Positions 16,444-25,686 of a stretch of 62,140 nt of DNA are shown piece after piece. A model generated the notes under the pieces. It was not told the origin of the DNA, searched no databases, and saw only the letters and a program-made list of their open reading frames with translations. A program made the translations under genes and the position numbers. This stretch comes from Oscillospiraceae bacterium (lineage in GTDB: Bacteria; Bacillota; Clostridia; Oscillospirales; Ruminococcaceae): the NCBI GenBank assembly GCA_022768245.1, contig JALEMR010000005.1, positions 1-62,140 on the forward strand, in the 5' to 3' direction. Each line of letters begins with the position of its first letter. The first letter of the stretch is position 1.

Positions 16444-17332
16444 GAATACAGTAAAAAAATTCGGCGATTTTACCGCTCTTGACGATATAACGCTTACGAT
16501 ACCCGAGGGGACGGCATTCGGACTGTTAGGCTCAAACGGCGCAGGAAAATCCACGCTGCTGCGGCTTCTGACGGGGATATATTCACCGGACGGCGGCACT
16601 GTTCAGCTTGACGGGAAGGACGTATTCAACAACGAGGAACAGAAAAGACGGGTATTCTTCGTCAATGATGAAACGGTGCAGTTCGGCTCCTTCACGCTCA
16701 AGGGCTTAAAGGATTATTATAAGGGCTTCTATCCCAACTTTTCCGAGGAAATATATAAAAAGCTGGTGGATACGGTAAAGCTCCCCGAGAACAAGAAGAT
16801 AGACACGTTCTCAAAGGGCATGAAGCGGCAGGCGATAGTGATAGTGGGACTTGCCTGCTGTACGGAATATCTGCTCTTAGACGAGGCATTCGACGGACTT
16901 GACCCCACCATGCGGATAATCGTCAAGCATATGCTGGTAGACGCCATGCTTGACCGAAAGCTGACGGTGGTGATATCCTCCCACAATTTAAAGGAGATAA
17001 ACGAGGTCTGCGATACGGCGGCGCTCATGCATCAGGGAAAGATAATCTTCTCCCGCGAGCTTGACTCGGTCAAGGGCGATATACATAAGATACAGGTATC
17101 CTTCCCCGAGGAGCATACCCGTGAGGAATTCGAGTGTGAAGAGCTTCTCCACTTCGAGCGCAGCGGCAGCATTTATTACATGATAATGCGCGGCAGCGAG
17201 GAGAATATCAAAGAAAAGATATCGTGTTTTTCTCCCGTGGTTTTTGATGTTATCCCGCTGACTCTGGAGGAGATATTTATTTACGAAATGGAGGTTCTCG
17301 GCTATGACGCAAACGGTATCGAAAAGGAGTAA
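16430..17332 (+). CDS. ABC transporter ATP-binding protein, YtrB-like
   Basis: 300 residues. Walker A GLLGSNGAGKSTLL, signature FSKGMKRQ, Walker B YLLLDEAFDGLDP and switch His in VVISSHNL are all present. The Q-loop position reads VFFVNDE rather than a plain Gln, a variant seen in YtrB-type ATPases. The C-terminal 70 residues are an added regulatory tail. It powers the two large permeases encoded next; its end overlaps the first by 29 bases. Likely an exporter or a cell-envelope stress system; the substrate is unknown. Confidence 0.92.
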   Translation: MIELKNTVKKFGDFTALDDITLTIPEGTAFGLLGSNGAGKSTLLRLLTGIYSPDGGTVQLDGKDVFNNEEQKRRVFFVNDETVQFGSFTLKGLKDYYKGFYPNFSEEIYKKLVDTVKLPENKKIDTFSKGMKRQAIVIVGLACCTEYLLLDEAFDGLDPTMRIIVKHMLVDAMLDRKLTVVISSHNLKEINEVCDTAALMHQGKIIFSRELDSVKGDIHKIQVSFPEEHTREEFECEELLHFERSGSIYYMIMRGSEENIKEKISCFSPVVFDVIPLTLEEIFIYEMEVLGYDANGIEKE

Positions 17333-19535
17333 TTCGCCTGCAGTCCATTACGGGCTGTCGCTGGCGAAAAGAAATTTCAAATTCGGGATACTGTCGCTTT
17401 GCATGAATTTCCTGGGACTGCCGATGTTTCTCATTGCAGTGCTGGCAGAGGCGTATCAGATGAAAGCGGAAACTCCCGATTGGTTCACCGATAAGGCTTC
17501 ATACCGAATCGTTTCGGTGTTCGGTGTCACCGATGAGATATATATATTTATTGCAGCGGTATGTACGATAGCGGCAGTGCTGTCGGGGGTGTTCATAGCC
17601 ATGGGTTCGTTCTCCCATCTGTTCGATAAGCAGAGAGTGGATATGGACTTTTCCCTGCCGCTGACGGCGGATAAGCGATTTTTCGCAGGGTATCTGTCAG
17701 GACTGGGCGTGTATGTCCTGCCCTACATATTCTGTCAGATAATATCGCTGATACTGCTGACAGTGGGACGGCTGACGGTGGACACATGGGTAAGCGGACT
17801 TCAGGCGAAGGTATTTGAGGACTTCACGCCTATGTGCATAAAGCTGATATTCGGCGGACTTGTCATCATGACGATGTTCTATACGCTGTTTGTGCTGACG
17901 ATGTGCTTCTGCGGCAGCAGATTTGAAACGGGAGCATATGGCGTGGGAGCGAATTTCTGTCTGCCCGTGATATACTTCTGCATTGACTGGCTGATATCCG
18001 ACGAAAGTTACGGACTTGTGTTCAGGATATCGGACGATACGCCGATAAATCATCTGTTCGGCTGCACCTCGCCCATAGGAGCGATATGCGGACTGTACCT
18101 GACGCTGTACCCGGATAACTGGGACAGAGCGTTCTATTCGGTGAATTCATCCGCCGCGGACTATTCCTTCTTCTCGGTGTATTCCTTCGGGTTCTGGGTG
18201 ATAAAGTGCCTTGCGGTAACTGCGCTGCTGGTATTCTGTGCATACAGGCTCTACCGCCGCAGAACAGCCGAGCAGACAGGAAGGATATTCATATCGAAGA
18301 CATTCTATTATTTTGTCATGGTCTGCCTGATGATGATACTCAGCGTATTCGTATCGGAGAGCAGTACGGGGATATTTCCTATGCTGATAGTCACCGCGGC
18401 GGTATTTCTGATAATGGACTGCGTGTCGAACCGCGGTATAAAGAAGCTCGGGCGTTCGGTAGGAAAATACGCAGTGATAATGGCAGTGCTCATCGGAGGA
18501 TATCTGATAACGGATAATACGGGCTATTTCGGCGCGGAGGATTATGTTCCCGACCCCGGCGAGGTAAAGTGCGCGGAGCTTTACGACTACGAGGGATATT
18601 ACAGCACCGACTTGTATACCGGAACTTACCGCTTCGAGGACGAGAAGAATATCAAAATGATAACCGATGCCCATAACATGCAGCTTGACGAGTATAATTC
18701 CTCGGCAGAAGCGGTCAGGGCAGGCTGTGCGCTGGGAATAAAATACACGCTGAAAAGCGGAGCAGTGGTAAAAAGGTATTATTCCGACGCATTCTGCTGC
18801 GCATATGAAGAGCTGCTGCCGCTGGAGGTCTCGGGAGAGATGAAGGAGCAGAAGCTGGCTGCGCTGAAAACCACAGCCGAGGATAAGGCACTGTGCATTG
18901 CTTCACATGGAACGGAAAATTATCCTAATCTGAATAAAAAGACCTATTCCGAGGACTTTGCATCAGGGCTGATAAATAGCCTGACCGAGGACATAAACGC
19001 CATGACAACAGAGGACTATTCGGGACACGGCTTAGGAAATGACGTGCTTAATATAGGCACGGGCTATCTTGACGATAATAGCTATGTTATTCCTTCGGGA
19101 GCGTATTATGAGGTCTATACGTTAACGGAAGCCTATCCGAGGACCCTTGAATATCTGAGCTCCTATGGCATCGAGCCGTATCACGAGGAATACACAGCCG
19201 CAGACATTGCCTCCCTTGACGGGATAGAGCTGCGGAGAGTATCTGCGGATTACAGGATACCCGTAAGTCATAGCTGGGATATGTCGGAAACATTAGCTGT
19301 GATATACGACCCGGACTATTATGGGAATCGTTATGAATACAGCAATTATCCTCCCAAGGATATGCGGATATCCGACCTGACGGAGGAGCAGCTCACACAG
19401 CTTGCGGAAATAGCCTCCGACGCAGTAAAGAATTATATCCCAGACAAGGATTACTATTCGATAAGCATCAACGGAAATACGGATATGTATATCCCCGAAA
19501 AATATAACGACATAATTGAGAGCATAATTTCATAG
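17304..19535 (+). CDS. Large ABC permease with C-terminal extracytoplasmic domain (paralog 1)
   Basis: 743 residues. About ten hydrophobic segments fill roughly residues 20-400, with the YtrC/BcrB-like pattern FSHLFDKQRVDMDFSLPLTA in the second loop. From about residue 405 a hydrophilic domain of some 340 residues follows the last membrane segment and probably lies outside the cell. It overlaps the ATPase gene and precedes a clear paralog. The long outer domain is longer than in simple permeases of this class and may bind substrate or a cell-wall ligand. Function not known. Confidence 0.8.
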   Translation: MTQTVSKRSNSPAVHYGLSLAKRNFKFGILSLCMNFLGLPMFLIAVLAEAYQMKAETPDWFTDKASYRIVSVFGVTDEIYIFIAAVCTIAAVLSGVFIAMGSFSHLFDKQRVDMDFSLPLTADKRFFAGYLSGLGVYVLPYIFCQIISLILLTVGRLTVDTWVSGLQAKVFEDFTPMCIKLIFGGLVIMTMFYTLFVLTMCFCGSRFETGAYGVGANFCLPVIYFCIDWLISDESYGLVFRISDDTPINHLFGCTSPIGAICGLYLTLYPDNWDRAFYSVNSSAADYSFFSVYSFGFWVIKCLAVTALLVFCAYRLYRRRTAEQTGRIFISKTFYYFVMVCLMMILSVFVSESSTGIFPMLIVTAAVFLIMDCVSNRGIKKLGRSVGKYAVIMAVLIGGYLITDNTGYFGAEDYVPDPGEVKCAELYDYEGYYSTDLYTGTYRFEDEKNIKMITDAHNMQLDEYNSSAEAVRAGCALGIKYTLKSGAVVKRYYSDAFCCAYEELLPLEVSGEMKEQKLAALKTTAEDKALCIASHGTENYPNLNKKTYSEDFASGLINSLTEDINAMTTEDYSGHGLGNDVLNIGTGYLDDNSYVIPSGAYYEVYTLTEAYPRTLEYLSSYGIEPYHEEYTAADIASLDGIELRRVSADYRIPVSHSWDMSETLAVIYDPDYYGNRYEYSNYPPKDMRISDLTEEQLTQLAEIASDAVKNYIPDKDYYSISINGNTDMYIPEKYNDIIESIIS

Positions 19536-19552
19536 AATGGAGGTCATGATAT

Positions 19553-21538
19553 ATGACAGAAGCTGTAACGGCAAATGTCAGAGTGGCAAAAAAGCCGTCG
19601 GCGGCGGTGCATTACGGAAAAATGCTGGCAAAGCGGAACATGAAATACGCGGTGCTGGCGCTGTTCATGAATTTTCTGGGACTGCCGCTGTTTCTGATAC
19701 ATCTGATATCGGAGTGCGTCATCGCGAAGAATACAGATGCATTGGCGCTGGCGCAGTACGATTCGGTATTTGATGCGCCCAACGATACGATATATATCAT
19801 CATAGCTTATTTAGGAACATGTGTCGCCCTGACGGCGGGAATATCTATCGCAATGGGAAGCTTTACCCATCTGTTCGACAAAAATATGGTAGATATGGAA
19901 TACTCGCTGCCGCTGACAGCGGACGAGCGGTTTTTCGCAGGATATCTGTCGGGACTGGGAATGTATCTTATCCCCTATATGATCTGTCAGGCGCTGTCGC
20001 TCATACTGACATCAGCGGGGCATGCTGTGATAGACAAATGGCTTGACCCCGAACAGCAGATATTTGCAGATTTCATGCCGACGGCAATAAAGCTCATCAT
20101 CGGAGGACTTATCGTCATGCTGATGATGTACACGCTGTTTATACTGACGATGTGTTTCTGCGGAAGCAAATTCGAGACTGCCGCCTACGGATCCGGAGCA
20201 AATTTCTGTCTGCCCGCGGTGTATGTGTGCATATTCATAACAGTGCTCATGAATGGCTACGGACTGGAATTCAGTCTGCTGGACGATTCACTGATAAATC
20301 ATCTGTTTGTCTGCACCTCTCCTTTGGGAGCGGCGTATGGGCTGTACATGTCGGCGTTTATAGGCATCGACCATGCGGCGGAGAGTGAGAGCTTCTTTTC
20401 GATATATTCGTTTGGCTTCTGGGCGATAAAATGCCTTGCGGTCACAGCGGTGCTGCTGTTCTGCGCATTGAAGCTGTACCGCCGCAGAAAAGCGGAGCAG
20501 ACGGGAAAGACCTTCATATCAAAGACATTTTATTTCATTGTGATGATATGCTTTATGATGATAATTTGCTGTGGCCTTGACCAGATAAACGCAGGGCTTG
20601 CGCCGACGCTCATCATAACGGCGGTAGTGTTCCTGTTAATGGACAGCATATCCAACAGGGGAGTGAAGAAGCTCCATATCTCGCTGATAAAGTATGTCTC
20701 GGTAATGGCGGGGATATTCATTGTGTATGCTGTGACGGTAAACACGGGCTTTTTCGGAGCGGTAAACGATGTTCCCGAGGTATCGGAGCTGAAATGCGCC
20801 GAGCTGATGGAATATGACGGCTACACATATGGTGATGTACTGAACAGAAATTACAGTTTTGAGGACGAGCAGAATATTCAGACAATAATCAGCGTACATC
20901 AAAAGCAGCTTGAAATACATAATAACAAAGAAAAAGAGGACTATGCCGATTACATAAAAATAAGGTACACCTATAAAAACGGCACCGTAAAAACCAGAGC
21001 TTATTATATCAACAGCTCCGTGCGTGAAATGCTGCTGCCGCTGGAGACAGTCGACGAGATAAAGGCGGAGAAGCTTGAAGCCGTAAGCAATACCCTTGAC
21101 TGTAAAAGCGTGTATATTTACAGAAACAACAGCTACGATCAGGTGTATAACGAGATGAAATTTTATCCGTATGAAAAAGCGTCTAAGCTCCCGGAGGATT
21201 TCATACCGACGCTTAAGGAGTGCCTGAGGAAGGATATAAATAATATGTCCTTTGATGAATATATAGATTCCATGTATATGTGGGATCGGGAGCCGAAATT
21301 AAGTATTGCTCTCAATTACACCGATGAAGCCTATGAACAGCCGAAGGAGCCGTATTATTCGTCTTTCCGTATACTCAGCTGCTATGATGAGACCATAAAA
21401 TATCTTTACTCGCTTGGTATCGCAAGGGACACCTACACTTTTGAATATTCATTCGATGACAGTGACAGCTCTGATAAGGACAATAATTCCCCTGTCGTTC
21501 AGCAAGACCCTTACGGAAGTGCATATATTATATTTTAA
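19553..21538 (+). CDS. Large ABC permease with C-terminal extracytoplasmic domain (paralog 2)
   Basis: 661 residues; starts at ATG 19553 after GGAGG at 19539-19543. The membrane half is strongly similar to the preceding gene (compare KRNMKYAVLALFMNFLGLPL with KRNFKFGILSLCMNFLGLPM, and FTHLFDKNMVDMEYSLPLTA). The outer domain is shorter and more diverged (YDGYTYGDVLNRNYSFEDE). The pair arose by tandem duplication and most likely forms a heterodimer served by the one ATPase. Function not known. Confidence 0.8.
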   Translation: MTEAVTANVRVAKKPSAAVHYGKMLAKRNMKYAVLALFMNFLGLPLFLIHLISECVIAKNTDALALAQYDSVFDAPNDTIYIIIAYLGTCVALTAGISIAMGSFTHLFDKNMVDMEYSLPLTADERFFAGYLSGLGMYLIPYMICQALSLILTSAGHAVIDKWLDPEQQIFADFMPTAIKLIIGGLIVMLMMYTLFILTMCFCGSKFETAAYGSGANFCLPAVYVCIFITVLMNGYGLEFSLLDDSLINHLFVCTSPLGAAYGLYMSAFIGIDHAAESESFFSIYSFGFWAIKCLAVTAVLLFCALKLYRRRKAEQTGKTFISKTFYFIVMICFMMIICCGLDQINAGLAPTLIITAVVFLLMDSISNRGVKKLHISLIKYVSVMAGIFIVYAVTVNTGFFGAVNDVPEVSELKCAELMEYDGYTYGDVLNRNYSFEDEQNIQTIISVHQKQLEIHNNKEKEDYADYIKIRYTYKNGTVKTRAYYINSSVREMLLPLETVDEIKAEKLEAVSNTLDCKSVYIYRNNSYDQVYNEMKFYPYEKASKLPEDFIPTLKECLRKDINNMSFDEYIDSMYMWDREPKLSIALNYTDEAYEQPKEPYYSSFRILSCYDETIKYLYSLGIARDTYTFEYSFDDSDSSDKDNNSPVVQQDPYGSAYIIF

Positions 21539-21886
21539 GGAATCGCTGATCAAGGCGAAGCCATCGTTTCTGACGCTCGAAAAACCGTCACTGAGAGTGT
21601 CGTGAAACGATTGAAAATGCATTCACAAAAATTTCCGGATAAACAAAGAGGTATAATCCCGTGGCCGTGTGATATATTAATACCGTAGACGACAGCGGAT
21701 ACAGATACATTCCCGAAAGCAATACTATAAGTTGAGCTGATGCGGACGTAGAGCTGCCGTCTGCCTGAAGGGTTTGCAAAACAAAGGACAAAAGAACAAC
21801 AGTCGGAGCTGTGCATCGTGAGAGCGGTGCACAGTGCCGACATAAATTTGCAGGCGGCAGAAACCTGCAAGAAAGGCAGTTATCAT
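21539..21886 (+). other. Gene-free leader region with successive hairpins
   Basis: 348 bases without a gene. It holds an imperfect inverted repeat (ATCGTTTC...GAAACGAT, 21563-21611), a stem GCGGACG / CGTCTGC (21742-21764), a longer imperfect stem GTCGG-AG-CTGTGCA / TGCACAG-TG-CCGAC (21802-21841), and TTGCAGG / CCTGCAA (21848-21870). The last ends directly before the GAAAGG ribosome site of the following lipoprotein gene. A good -35/-10 pair was not found; TATAAT at 21652-21657 lacks a matching -35. A structured leader RNA is possible. Confidence 0.45.
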
Positions 21887-22300
21887 ATGCAGCTTAAAAA
21901 ACAAAAAATTGCGGCGGCAATGTGTATGCTCGGTGTGCTTGCATTATCACTGACCGCCTGCGGTTCGAACAAGAACAATACCAACGACAACAATAACGGC
22001 GGAGCGTCAACAACACAGTCGCAGAACCAGACCACAGGTCAGTCCTCAGCCAACGAGGGAATGAACAGCAATAACATGACCTCTGACGGAGCAGGCACCG
22101 ATGTTGACGGCGACGGCATCATTGAGAATGCGGCAGACAATGTCGGAAATGCCGTAAACGATGTAGGCAATGCGGCAGGAGACATTGTACAGGACGGAGC
22201 CGATATGGTTGATGACGCAGTAACGGGAGCAGCAAACGCAGTTGACGATCTTGTCGGCGGCGAGCAGTCCACAACCACTACAAACGATCAGAACAGATAA
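21887..22300 (+). CDS. Small low-complexity lipoprotein
   Basis: 137 residues from ATG 21887 (GAAAGG 21871-21876). A signal peptide with lipobox LTAC is followed by an Asn/Gly/Ser/Gln-rich linker, then an acidic helical stretch with repeating D/N-A-V patterns (NAADNVGNAVNDVGNAAGDI) ending in a Thr-rich tail. It should be anchored on the outer face of the membrane. The repeat gives an amphipathic-helix look like LEA or surface spacer proteins. No known function. Confidence 0.75.
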   Translation: MQLKKQKIAAAMCMLGVLALSLTACGSNKNNTNDNNNGGASTTQSQNQTTGQSSANEGMNSNNMTSDGAGTDVDGDGIIENAADNVGNAVNDVGNAAGDIVQDGADMVDDAVTGAANAVDDLVGGEQSTTTTNDQNR

Positions 22301-22314
22301 ACTACTGCACAATG

Positions 22315-22349
22315 CGGAAACAGATGAAGATCATCTGTTTCCGTTTTTT
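22315..22349 (+). terminator. Terminator after the small lipoprotein gene
   Basis: A perfect 13-bp stem, CGGAAACAGATGA / TCATCTGTTTCCG, 3-base loop, then TTTTTTC. Confidence 0.9.
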
Positions 22350-22416
22350 CGTATATTTTACTTTTGAGTGCAAATAATATTCTCAATAACATTTATTCAA
22401 GGAGAACCATTGCCAT

Positions 22417-23421
22417 ATGGAAGAGATAGCATTTTTCGATGCCAAGCCCTATGATATAGAAAGCTTTGACAAGCTGAACAAGGACTATAAGATAAACTAC
22501 TATGAGGACAAGCTCACTCCGAGAACAGCCCGTCTTGCGGCAGGCTGTGCGGCGGTGTGCGCATTTGTGAACGACACCGTAGACCGTGAGGTTATAGACC
22601 TGCTGACGGGCATGGGCGTAAAGGCGATAGTGATGCGCTGTGCAGGCTATAACAACGTAGATGTGCGTTATGCGGAGCGGACGATGGCAGTTTTGAGAGT
22701 ACCCGCATATTCGCCCTATGCGGTAGCGGAGCATGCGATGGCGCTGCTTTTGATGCTGAACCGAAAGATACACAAAGCATATCTGCGGACCCGCGACTTC
22801 AATTTCAGCATAGTAAATCTGACAGGCTTCGACCTTCACGGCAAGACAGCGGGAGTGATAGGCACGGGCAAGATAGGACAGGCATTCATAGACATATGCT
22901 TAGGCTTCGGCATGAGAGTGATCGCCTACGACCCATATCCCAATGAAAAGCTTGCGGAGGAGAAGGGCTACCGATACGGCGACAGAACGGCGGTATTTTC
23001 GGAAAGCGACATCATATCGCTGCATTGTCCGCTGACCTCGGACACGAAATATATCATCAATCATGAAAGTCTGCGGCTGATGAAGAAGGACTGTATCGTG
23101 ATAAACACATCAAGAGGGAAGCTGATAGACAGTGACGAGCTTCTGAAAGCGTTAAGGGAGAAGCGCATCGGCGGAGCGGGGCTGGACGTGTACGAAGAGG
23201 AATCGGACATTTTCTACGAGGACTGTTCGGCGGACATCATCACGGACGACACATTATCGCTGTTAGTTTCGATGCCGAATGTAATAATCACGTCACATCA
23301 GGCATATTTAACGAAAGAGGCGCTGAACAATATAGCGGAAGTAACGCTGTCCAATCTGGACGAATTTTTCGGCAAGGGAGCAGACCCGAAGGGGAAGTAC
23401 ACCAACTCGGTTTTATTGTAA
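22417..23421 (+). CDS. ldhA: D-lactate dehydrogenase / D-2-hydroxyacid dehydrogenase
   Basis: 334 residues with the D-isomer hydroxyacid dehydrogenase fold. NAD loop GVIGTGKIGQAF near residue 150; substrate Arg in NTSRGKLID, acid in the GGAGLDVYEEE region, and catalytic His in ITSHQAYLT. The N-terminal AGYNNVDVRYA and PAYSPYAVAEHAMAL fit fermentative D-lactate dehydrogenase, which reduces pyruvate to D-lactate. An AAGGAG site precedes the ATG. No operon partner. A related specificity such as hydroxyisocaproate cannot be excluded. Confidence 0.87.
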   Translation: MEEIAFFDAKPYDIESFDKLNKDYKINYYEDKLTPRTARLAAGCAAVCAFVNDTVDREVIDLLTGMGVKAIVMRCAGYNNVDVRYAERTMAVLRVPAYSPYAVAEHAMALLLMLNRKIHKAYLRTRDFNFSIVNLTGFDLHGKTAGVIGTGKIGQAFIDICLGFGMRVIAYDPYPNEKLAEEKGYRYGDRTAVFSESDIISLHCPLTSDTKYIINHESLRLMKKDCIVINTSRGKLIDSDELLKALREKRIGGAGLDVYEEESDIFYEDCSADIITDDTLSLLVSMPNVIITSHQAYLTKEALNNIAEVTLSNLDEFFGKGADPKGKYTNSVLL

Positions 23422-23910
23422 TGCGCAATTCGCAATTAAATCAATAGCCGCGAAGGTTCGAGGCTGAGAGTAACAGCAAATGATAAGTACGTGTGTATAA
23501 AAAGTTCGCCGGCCTTTCAAGGCCGCAGGTTTCCAAAGGGCGGCGCCCTTTGGTCGCCGCGCGCACGCGGCGAAATCCCCCACCGGGCGGGGAGCCCACG
23601 CCGGCATTGCCGCGGATGGAGTATCAAGCATAAGCGACATCGACCCGCGGAAGTTACCGAAAGCCGAAGCGACGAAAAACAATAAAGCGCCGCCCGCACA
23701 AAAAACGCGGAATCCAACAAAGTAAATCCGGTGAGTAACTAAGTGGAAGCCATGCTCGGGCGGCGCAGCATTTGACAGCGGAGCGAATCAAATGCGCGGA
23801 GCTCTGCTCCGCCGAAAGCGAACAGCAAATATCAAGTAAATTAAAAGCATATAACCAAACACAGCCAAACCAAACCCGAACAGCCAATATCAAGCAACCC
23901 GAACAGCAGT
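23422..23910. repeat. Gene-free GC-rich region with an array of palindromes
   Basis: 489 bases with no credible gene. Perfect hairpins follow one another: CGGCC/GGCCG (23510-23525), CCAAAGGG/CCCTTTGG (23533-23553), TCGCCGCG/CGCGGCGA (23554-23573), TCCCC/GGGGA (23576-23593), then GCATTTGA/TCAAATGC (23768-23795) and GCGGAGC/GCTCCGC (23796-23812). Members are back to back. Frames open here have odd, Arg- or Cys-rich products and no ribosome sites. The 3' end (23820-23910) is an A/C-rich stretch. Confidence 0.7.
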
Positions 23911-24210
23911 TCAAAAAGAGACCTCAAAAATATCCTCCATAGGTATAAATACCCCGTCCACCGAGAGAGCTCTGAAAACGGGCTCCCATTCGGTGACGGT
24001 TCCCGTGACGGTGACGTACTGTCCGTTTTTGTAGTAGGTCACCGTGACGGTCATTCTGCGGCGCAGTTCGTTGAGCCTGTCGGAGAGCAAAGCCTCCTCG
24101 TCCTCGGAAAGCTCGCGCTTCGGTTCGGTCATCCGCCGTCTTTCCTCCGTGACATCGGAATATCCCCGAAGCGCCGCAAAGGGCGCAAATTGTACAGCAC
24201 GTTCATTCAC
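23911..24210 (-). CDS. YolD-like protein
   Basis: 99 residues on the minus strand. It starts NERAVQFAPFAALRGYSD, the usual opening of YolD-like proteins, which are found beside UvrX-type Y polymerases. The GTG at 24210 has GGGAGG 8 bases upstream and overlaps the polymerase stop by 8 bases (a nearby ATG at 24206 is out of frame). It belongs to the same SOS operon. Its biochemical role is not settled; a regulatory or accessory part for the polymerase is assumed. Confidence 0.85.
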   Translation of the reverse strand: MNERAVQFAPFAALRGYSDVTEERRRMTEPKRELSEDEEALLSDRLNELRRRMTVTVTYYKNGQYVTVTGTVTEWEPVFRALSVDGVFIPMEDIFEVSF

Positions 24211-25468
24211 CGTTATGACCTCCCACCAGTGTATTTCTAATTCTTGCGGTAGCGTTCTCCTGTAGGCTTATCCCGCGGAGAACGGCGTTTTTTCCGTATC
24301 TGCTGCGTATCTCGAGAACAGCGTCCTGCTGTCTGCGCTCCCTTTCCTCGGCGGAGCGGTCGCGGAAGAAGCTGAGCTGCGGCAGAAGGTCAGCCTCGTC
24401 GGACAGATGTTCAAAGCCGATATTCAGCCTGCGTATGGGAGTATCCCGCCGCACGTTTTCCCGATAGAGCTTCACAAATTCCGCGGAAATAACGCTGTAG
24501 GAATTGGTGTACTCCTCCAGTCTGCGCGTCACGCTCACGGGCGGGACTATGTCTCTTGAATATCCGATGTACAGCGATACCGAATCGGTGGACATATGCC
24601 GCTCCAGCAGCTCCATCACAAGAGAATCGGTCATTTCCTTGAGCACGGTCAGAGCGTCGTCGTAGCCGTAATCGGAGAAGAGTATCTGTCCGTTTGAAAC
24701 GGAGGTGCTTTTGGGAGTGTATGCCTTGATATCGGCGATAGTGCAGCTTTCCCTACCGTTGGCGTGGTCGATGAGATACCTCGCATTCACGCCGAATTCG
24801 CGGAACAGCAGCTTTTCGTCGCAGCAGGAAACGCCGTGCAGGTCCTTTATGCCGTACTTTTCGAGCCGCAGGGCAGTGCGCCTGCCTATCTGCCATATGT
24901 CGGTTATGGGACGATGATGCCATATGGTGCGCTTAAACTCGTCCTCGTCGAGAAATCCGATGTTGTCGGGGACGTGCTTAGCGGTGATGTCGAGGGCTAT
25001 CTTTGCAAGAAATAGATTTGTCCCGATACCTGCGGCAGCGGTTATGTGAGTCTCCCTGTAGACCTCGTCCATAAGCCTGCGGGCAAGCTCTTTCGGCGTC
25101 ATGCCGTAGGTCTTAAGGTAGGGAGTAAAGTCGATGAACACCTCGTCGATGGAGTATATGTGGATATCCTCGTCGCTGATATACCGCAGATAGACGCTGT
25201 AAATATCGGCGGAATATTTCATGTAAAGCTTCATGCGGGGCTTTGCGGCGATGTAGTCTATATTTTTTGGTATCTCGAAAACGCGGCAGCGGTTTTTCAC
25301 GCCGAGAGCCTTCATAGCGGGAGTTATGGCAAGAGTTATAGCGCCGTTTCCCCGTGAGATATCGGTAACTGCGAGATTGGTTTTGAAAGGATCAAGACCT
25401 CTTTCGGCACATTCCGCAGAGGCGAAGAAGCTTTTCAGATCAATGCAGGCGTAATATTTTTCGCTCAT
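24203..25468 (-). CDS. uvrX: Y-family DNA polymerase, UvrX/UmuC-like
   Basis: 421 residues. Catalytic residues are visible in ACIDLKSFFASAECAERG and YSIDEVFIDFTPYL; GIGTNLFLAKIALDI and the helix-hairpin-helix WQIGRRTALRLEKYGI follow. It performs error-prone translesion synthesis after DNA damage. The ATG at 25468 has AAAGGA upstream; an in-frame TTG farther out lies within the promoter and is not used. A LexA-type box lies just downstream of the promoter, so it is SOS-induced. Co-transcribed with the YolD-like gene. Confidence 0.93.
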   Translation of the reverse strand: MSEKYYACIDLKSFFASAECAERGLDPFKTNLAVTDISRGNGAITLAITPAMKALGVKNRCRVFEIPKNIDYIAAKPRMKLYMKYSADIYSVYLRYISDEDIHIYSIDEVFIDFTPYLKTYGMTPKELARRLMDEVYRETHITAAAGIGTNLFLAKIALDITAKHVPDNIGFLDEDEFKRTIWHHRPITDIWQIGRRTALRLEKYGIKDLHGVSCCDEKLLFREFGVNARYLIDHANGRESCTIADIKAYTPKSTSVSNGQILFSDYGYDDALTVLKEMTDSLVMELLERHMSTDSVSLYIGYSRDIVPPVSVTRRLEEYTNSYSVISAEFVKLYRENVRRDTPIRRLNIGFEHLSDEADLLPQLSFFRDRSAEERERRQQDAVLEIRSRYGKNAVLRGISLQENATARIRNTLVGGHNGE

Positions 25469-25494
25469 ATGGATCAATCCTTTCATAAAGTCAA

Positions 25495-25563
25495 GAACTT
25501 TTGTTCTGAATATGATTATAGCACATACGTTTCGTTTTGTCAATGACTGCGGAACAAAAATTC
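25495..25563 (-). promoter_or_regulatory. SOS promoter with LexA boxes for uvrX-yolD
   Basis: On the minus strand TTGACA (25543-25538), 17-bp spacer, TATAAT (25520-25515). Immediately downstream is a perfect GAAC-N4-GTTC (25506-25495), matching the Gram-positive LexA/DinR box core. A second, one-mismatch copy (GAAC-N4-ATTC read on the plus strand) lies upstream at 25552-25563. LexA bound at both would cover the promoter. Confidence 0.85.
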
Positions 25564-25606
25564 GTAAACATTTTATGAACGCACCGATTTGGGTATTTTC
25601 GTTAAA

Positions 25607-25635
25607 TTGTCACATTATCATAATACGGATATAAC
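25607..25635 (+). promoter_or_regulatory. Promoter of the rhomboid-like gene
   Basis: TTGTCA (25607-25612), 17-bp spacer, TATAAC (25630-25635), 51 bases before the ATG. Confidence 0.55.
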
Positions 25636-25686
25636 AATTTTCGGGTACAATCATATAAAGCTGAAAGTATGAAAGGATAAACAAAT

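Noticed and set aside
23491-23914. Short open frames in the GC-rich region after ldhA on both strands
   Set aside because: Products are Arg-, Pro- or Cys-rich without ribosome sites, and the frames follow palindromes; treated as non-coding.
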